Shown here: positions 61,460 to 64,000 of the stretch, one piece after another | How the letters are laid out: every line of letters begins with the position of its first letter | How positions within the stretch are numbered: the stretch's first letter is position 1 | NCBI RefSeq assembly: GCF_001577265.1 | Contig: NZ_CP014517.1 | Location: forward strand, 2,533,001 to 2,597,000 | DNA: 64,000 bases | Source: Variovorax sp. PAMC 28711 | GTDB taxonomy: Bacteria; Pseudomonadota; Gammaproteobacteria; Burkholderiales; Burkholderiaceae_C | Reading direction: 5' to 3' | The notes under the pieces: generated by a model | What the model saw: only the letters and a program-made list of their open reading frames with translations | Databases searched by the model: none | What the model was told of the DNA's origin: nothing | Position numbers and translations under genes: made by a program

Positions 61460-61930
61460 ATGGCAGGCCTTGACGATTTCATGAGCGCGCCGGGCGTGCC
61501 CGGTGCGCCCGGTGCGCCCGGCAGCGCCGACGATGGCAAGCCGAAGCAGGACCCGGGCTCGTTCGCCGACTACGGCGACGACGCGAAAGACGCCGGCACG
61601 AACGTGGCCGGCGCCGCCGCCGACAACGCGAAAGACGAGGCGTTGAAGAAGGGCGCCGACATGGCGGATGGCCTCATCCAGGACGCCATGGCCGGCAAGC
61701 CGCCCGATCCGGCCGCCATCAAGGACCAGGCCTTCGCAGCCGCCAAAGACCTCGCGCACAGCACCGGCGAGGCCGCCATCGATGCGGCGAAGCAGCAAGC
61801 GCAGCAGCAGGTCGACAAGACACTGGCCATCATCGGCAACGAGTTCCCGATGCTGGGCGGCATCCTCGGCATCCTGTCGAAACCGGTGATCGACCAGGCG
61901 CTGAACAAGGCGAAGATGCCCGACTTCTGA
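61460..61930 (+). CDS. Unrecognised Ala/Asp-rich protein
   Basis: 156 aa, AGGAGAG upstream. The N-terminal 50 residues are Gly/Pro-rich and disordered (APGVPGAPGAPGSADDGKPK). The middle is Ala/Lys/Asp-rich helix (DEALKKGADMADGLIQDAMA; AIDAAKQQAQQQVDKTLAII), and the end is hydrophobic (EFPMLGGILGILSKPVIDQA). No domain recognised and no signal peptide. It may be a partner or immunity protein for the preceding gene, or a T6SS cargo. A 49-base gap separates it from the FHA gene. Confidence 0.5.
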   Translation: MAGLDDFMSAPGVPGAPGAPGSADDGKPKQDPGSFADYGDDAKDAGTNVAGAAADNAKDEALKKGADMADGLIQDAMAGKPPDPAAIKDQAFAAAKDLAHSTGEAAIDAAKQQAQQQVDKTLAIIGNEFPMLGGILGILSKPVIDQALNKAKMPDF

Positions 61931-61979
61931 TGACGGGCGGTCTACCTCTTCCGGCGAGATTGCCAAGGCAACGGGCGAA

Positions 61980-63584
61980 ATGAATACTCCCGCCATGATT
62001 CAAATCGCCGTGGCCACCCGGCAGGGCATGCCGACGGAGCAGCCCCTCTCCGCGAACTTCGGCCCGGCCGGCGGCACCATCGGCCGTGCCGACACGAACA
62101 CGCTCGTGCTGTCCGACCCCGATCGCACGGTGTCGCGCGTGCATGCACAGATTCTTTTCAGGGATGGCGGCTTCGTCGTCGTCGACCGGGGCAGCAATCC
62201 GATGCAGTGCAACGGCCAGCCGCTGGGCTCGGGCCGGGAAGCCGCCATCGCGCCCGGCGACCGCCTCGTGATCGGCAGTTTCGAGCTCGATGTGCAGGAC
62301 GCCGCTTCGCCGTCGCCCGGCGCACGGGCACCGCAGGCCGGCGCTGCATCGATCGCTGCTGCAACGCCGTCGAGCGACGACCCGTTCGCCGACCTGCTGG
62401 CCGGGCTCGGTGCGCCCGCTGCGTCGGCGCCAGCGCCTGCGCAGCGCGGCGCGGTCGCACCCGACCCGCTGCTCTTTCCGAACCCGATGGAGACACAGGC
62501 CCGCAATGCCCGCGCGCCGGAGGTCGACCCGTTCGCCGACCTGCTCGGGCCCGGGCCTGCGGCGCCGGCCGCCGCGGGGCTCGGCGCGCTCGATGATTTT
62601 TCAGACCTCGGCGTGGCGACGGGCGGCGGCAAGTCGAACGGCATCGACGACCTGTTCGGCGGCGTGGGCGGGCTCGGCATGGGCAGCGATCCGCTGGCGC
62701 TGTCGCCGCTGGCCGACCCCTTGCTGCAGCCCAACACCGCATCGAACGCCGATCCGCTGGCGGCGCTGCAACGCGCGACGCCCGCCACGCCGGGGCCGCG
62801 CGGCGATGCGCTGCCGATGGGGCAGTTCGCCTACCAGCCGCCGCGCATGGTTCCCGAACCCGCGGTCGAGCCTCTGGCATTCGATGACATGACCGGCTTG
62901 CCGCTGCAAGCCGCGGTGATGCCGCCGGTCGAGAGGCCGGTGCCCGCGCCCGCTCCGGTGCTGCCGCCCGCTGCGCCCACGCCGGCCACCGACGACGCGC
63001 TGCTCGCCGCCTTTCTGCGCGGCCTTGGGCATCCGCACCCGGCGCCGCAGGTGCTCACGCCCGGACTCATGGAGCGCATCGGCGTGCTGCTGCGCGGGTC
63101 GACCGAAGGCACGCTGCAGCTTTTGCTCACCCGTCAGGAATTCAAGCGCGAGGTGCGTGCCGAGGTCACGATGATCGCGTCGCAAGCCAACAACCCGCTC
63201 AAGTTCTCACCGACGGTGGACGTGGCGCTGGCGCACCTGCTGGGGCCCGGCGTGCGGGGGTTCATGGCGCCCGAGGCGGCGATGCGCGACGCCTACAACG
63301 ACCTGCGCTCGCACCAGTTCGGCGTGATGGTCGGCATGCGCGCAGCGCTGGCGCACGTCATCGCGCGCTTTGCGCCGGAAGAGCTCGAGAAGAAGATCGC
63401 CGCGAAATCCGCCCTCGACAGCCTGTTCGCCGCCAACCGCAAGGCCAAGCTGTGGGACCAGTTCATGGCACTCTACGGCGGTATCGCGAGCGAAGCCGAA
63501 GACGACTTCCACAGTCTTTTCGGCAAGGCGTTCATCGAGGCCTACGAAGAGCAAATGGAGCGCCTGAAATCGGCCGGTCCCTGA
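61980..63584 (+). CDS. tagH: T6SS FHA-domain protein (Fha/TagH)
   Basis: 534 aa. Residues about 30-105 form a fork-head-associated domain that binds phosphothreonine: TIGRADTNTLVLSDPDRTVS, RVHAQILFRDGGFVVVDRGS, NPMQCNGQPLGSG. A long Pro/Ala/Asp-rich linker with repeated DPFADLL motifs follows. The C-terminal domain (LTPGLMERIGVLLRGSTEGT, LQLLLTRQEFKREVRAEVTM, KFSPTVDVALAHLLGPGVRG) is the type VI FHA-associated domain. Fha is the substrate and scaffold in the PpkA/PppA threonine-phosphorylation pathway. It is followed within 25 bases by the phosphatase gene. Confidence 0.9.
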   Translation: MNTPAMIQIAVATRQGMPTEQPLSANFGPAGGTIGRADTNTLVLSDPDRTVSRVHAQILFRDGGFVVVDRGSNPMQCNGQPLGSGREAAIAPGDRLVIGSFELDVQDAASPSPGARAPQAGAASIAAATPSSDDPFADLLAGLGAPAASAPAPAQRGAVAPDPLLFPNPMETQARNARAPEVDPFADLLGPGPAAPAAAGLGALDDFSDLGVATGGGKSNGIDDLFGGVGGLGMGSDPLALSPLADPLLQPNTASNADPLAALQRATPATPGPRGDALPMGQFAYQPPRMVPEPAVEPLAFDDMTGLPLQAAVMPPVERPVPAPAPVLPPAAPTPATDDALLAAFLRGLGHPHPAPQVLTPGLMERIGVLLRGSTEGTLQLLLTRQEFKREVRAEVTMIASQANNPLKFSPTVDVALAHLLGPGVRGFMAPEAAMRDAYNDLRSHQFGVMVGMRAALAHVIARFAPEELEKKIAAKSALDSLFAANRKAKLWDQFMALYGGIASEAEDDFHSLFGKAFIEAYEEQMERLKSAGP

Positions 63585-63608
63585 GAAAGCAGAAAAGAGG
63601 CGCCCCGG

Positions 63609-64000
63609 GTGGAAATCGAAATCGTCACGCTGTCCAAACAGGGCGGCCGCAGCTACAACGAAGACGTGCACGGTCACTGGCACGACGGGCGCTACGTCGC
63701 CTGCCTCGTGGCCGATGGCGCCGGGGGTCACGGCGGCGGCGACGTGGCCGCGGCCACCGCACGCAGCAGCGTGCTCGGTGGCTTTGGTGCGGCGCCGGGC
63801 ATCGACGCCGTGTCGCTTCGCCACCTGCTGGAGCAGGCCAACCGCGATGTGGTCGCGCGCCAGGCCGAGGGCGGCAAATTGGCGGCCATGCGCTCGACGG
63901 TCGTGCTGGCCGCGATCGACCTGCACGACAACCGGTTCGCCTGGGCGCACAGCGGTGACAGCCGCGCGTACCTCTTTCGCGCCGGCGCGCTCGTGGCGCG
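63609..64000 (+). CDS. pppA: PP2C-type serine/threonine phosphatase (PppA), N-terminal part
   Basis: Partial, 130 codons from GTG, cut at the right edge. GAGG lies about eight bases upstream. PP2C motifs are RSYNEDVHGHWHDGRYV (metal-binding Asp/Glu), LVADGAGGHGGGDVAAA (the DG.GG motif), MRSTVVLAAID and WAHSGDSRAYLFRAG. It should remove the phosphates that the T6SS kinase adds to the FHA protein and so switch the secretion system off. Position directly after the FHA gene fits the known pppA-ppkA-fha set. Confidence 0.9.
   Translation, partial: MEIEIVTLSKQGGRSYNEDVHGHWHDGRYVACLVADGAGGHGGGDVAAATARSSVLGGFGAAPGIDAVSLRHLLEQANRDVVARQAEGGKLAAMRSTVVLAAIDLHDNRFAWAHSGDSRAYLFRAGALVA

Noticed and set aside
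1..64000. CRISPR arrays, tRNA or rRNA genes, prophage or insertion-sequence transposase genes
   Set aside because: No regularly spaced repeats, no tRNA cloverleaf or rRNA sequence, and no transposase or phage integrase-like protein was found by reading both strands.

Overview
The window is high-GC, densely coded DNA with long runs of genes overlapping by ATGA or TGATG. The gene content (large C-terminally extended catalase, Ku, hybrid kinases with an HDLRQPLHA H-box, a DUF2169-type T6SS island) and an inverted repeat of the gttcgggctgagcctgtcga type point to a betaproteobacterium of the Comamonadaceae, most like Variovorax. This is judged by eye; no database was searched.

Layout. (1) 1-10480, mostly housekeeping: a minus-strand coupled set (site-specific-recombinase-family membrane protein, CPA2 antiporter, carboxylate-amine ligase), then apaG and rpe diverging, a small hydrophilic protein, an AstE/ASPA-like metallohydrolase, Ku, a transglutaminase-like protein, and a small membrane protein coupled to katE. 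(2) 10668-17738, an orphan T6SS effector island: a 1055-aa VgrG with a transthyretin-like tail, a Tle3-type lipase effector, a secreted probable immunity protein, a small lipoprotein carrying a copy of the VgrG tail fold, and a decayed vgrG fragment. (3) 17934-27360, an overlapping trio: an exported CHAT (caspase-like) protein, a TpsB transporter and a 1860-aa TpsA haemagglutinin-like adhesin. (4) 27392-37159, signalling and surface genes: a GGDEF protein whose 5' end is cut by an in-frame TGA, two glycosyltransferase-like genes, and two hybrid histidine kinases, each beside a periplasmic binding protein. (5) 37303-64000, the main T6SS locus, all on the plus strand: tssK-tssL(OmpA)-tssM-tagF-ppkA-like kinase-mltA-hcp-tagJ-tssE-tssF-tssG-tssH-vgrG, two small proteins, two DUF2169 proteins, two unrecognised proteins, an FHA protein and the start of a PP2C phosphatase.

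How it fits together. TssK/E/F/G (baseplate), TssL/M (inner-membrane complex), Hcp/VgrG (tube and spike) and ClpV (sheath recycling) form most of one machine. The kinase, FHA protein, phosphatase and TagF make up the known threonine-phosphorylation control set. tssA, tssB, tssC and tssJ are not in the window and may lie past its right edge. The orphan VgrG-Tle3 island probably supplies an antibacterial lipase to this machine. The most novel points are the VgrG-tail-like domain in the island's lipoprotein, the CHAT/TpsB/TpsA operon, the inverted repeat that encodes part of ClpV, and the MltA-type lytic transglycosylase inside the T6SS operon.
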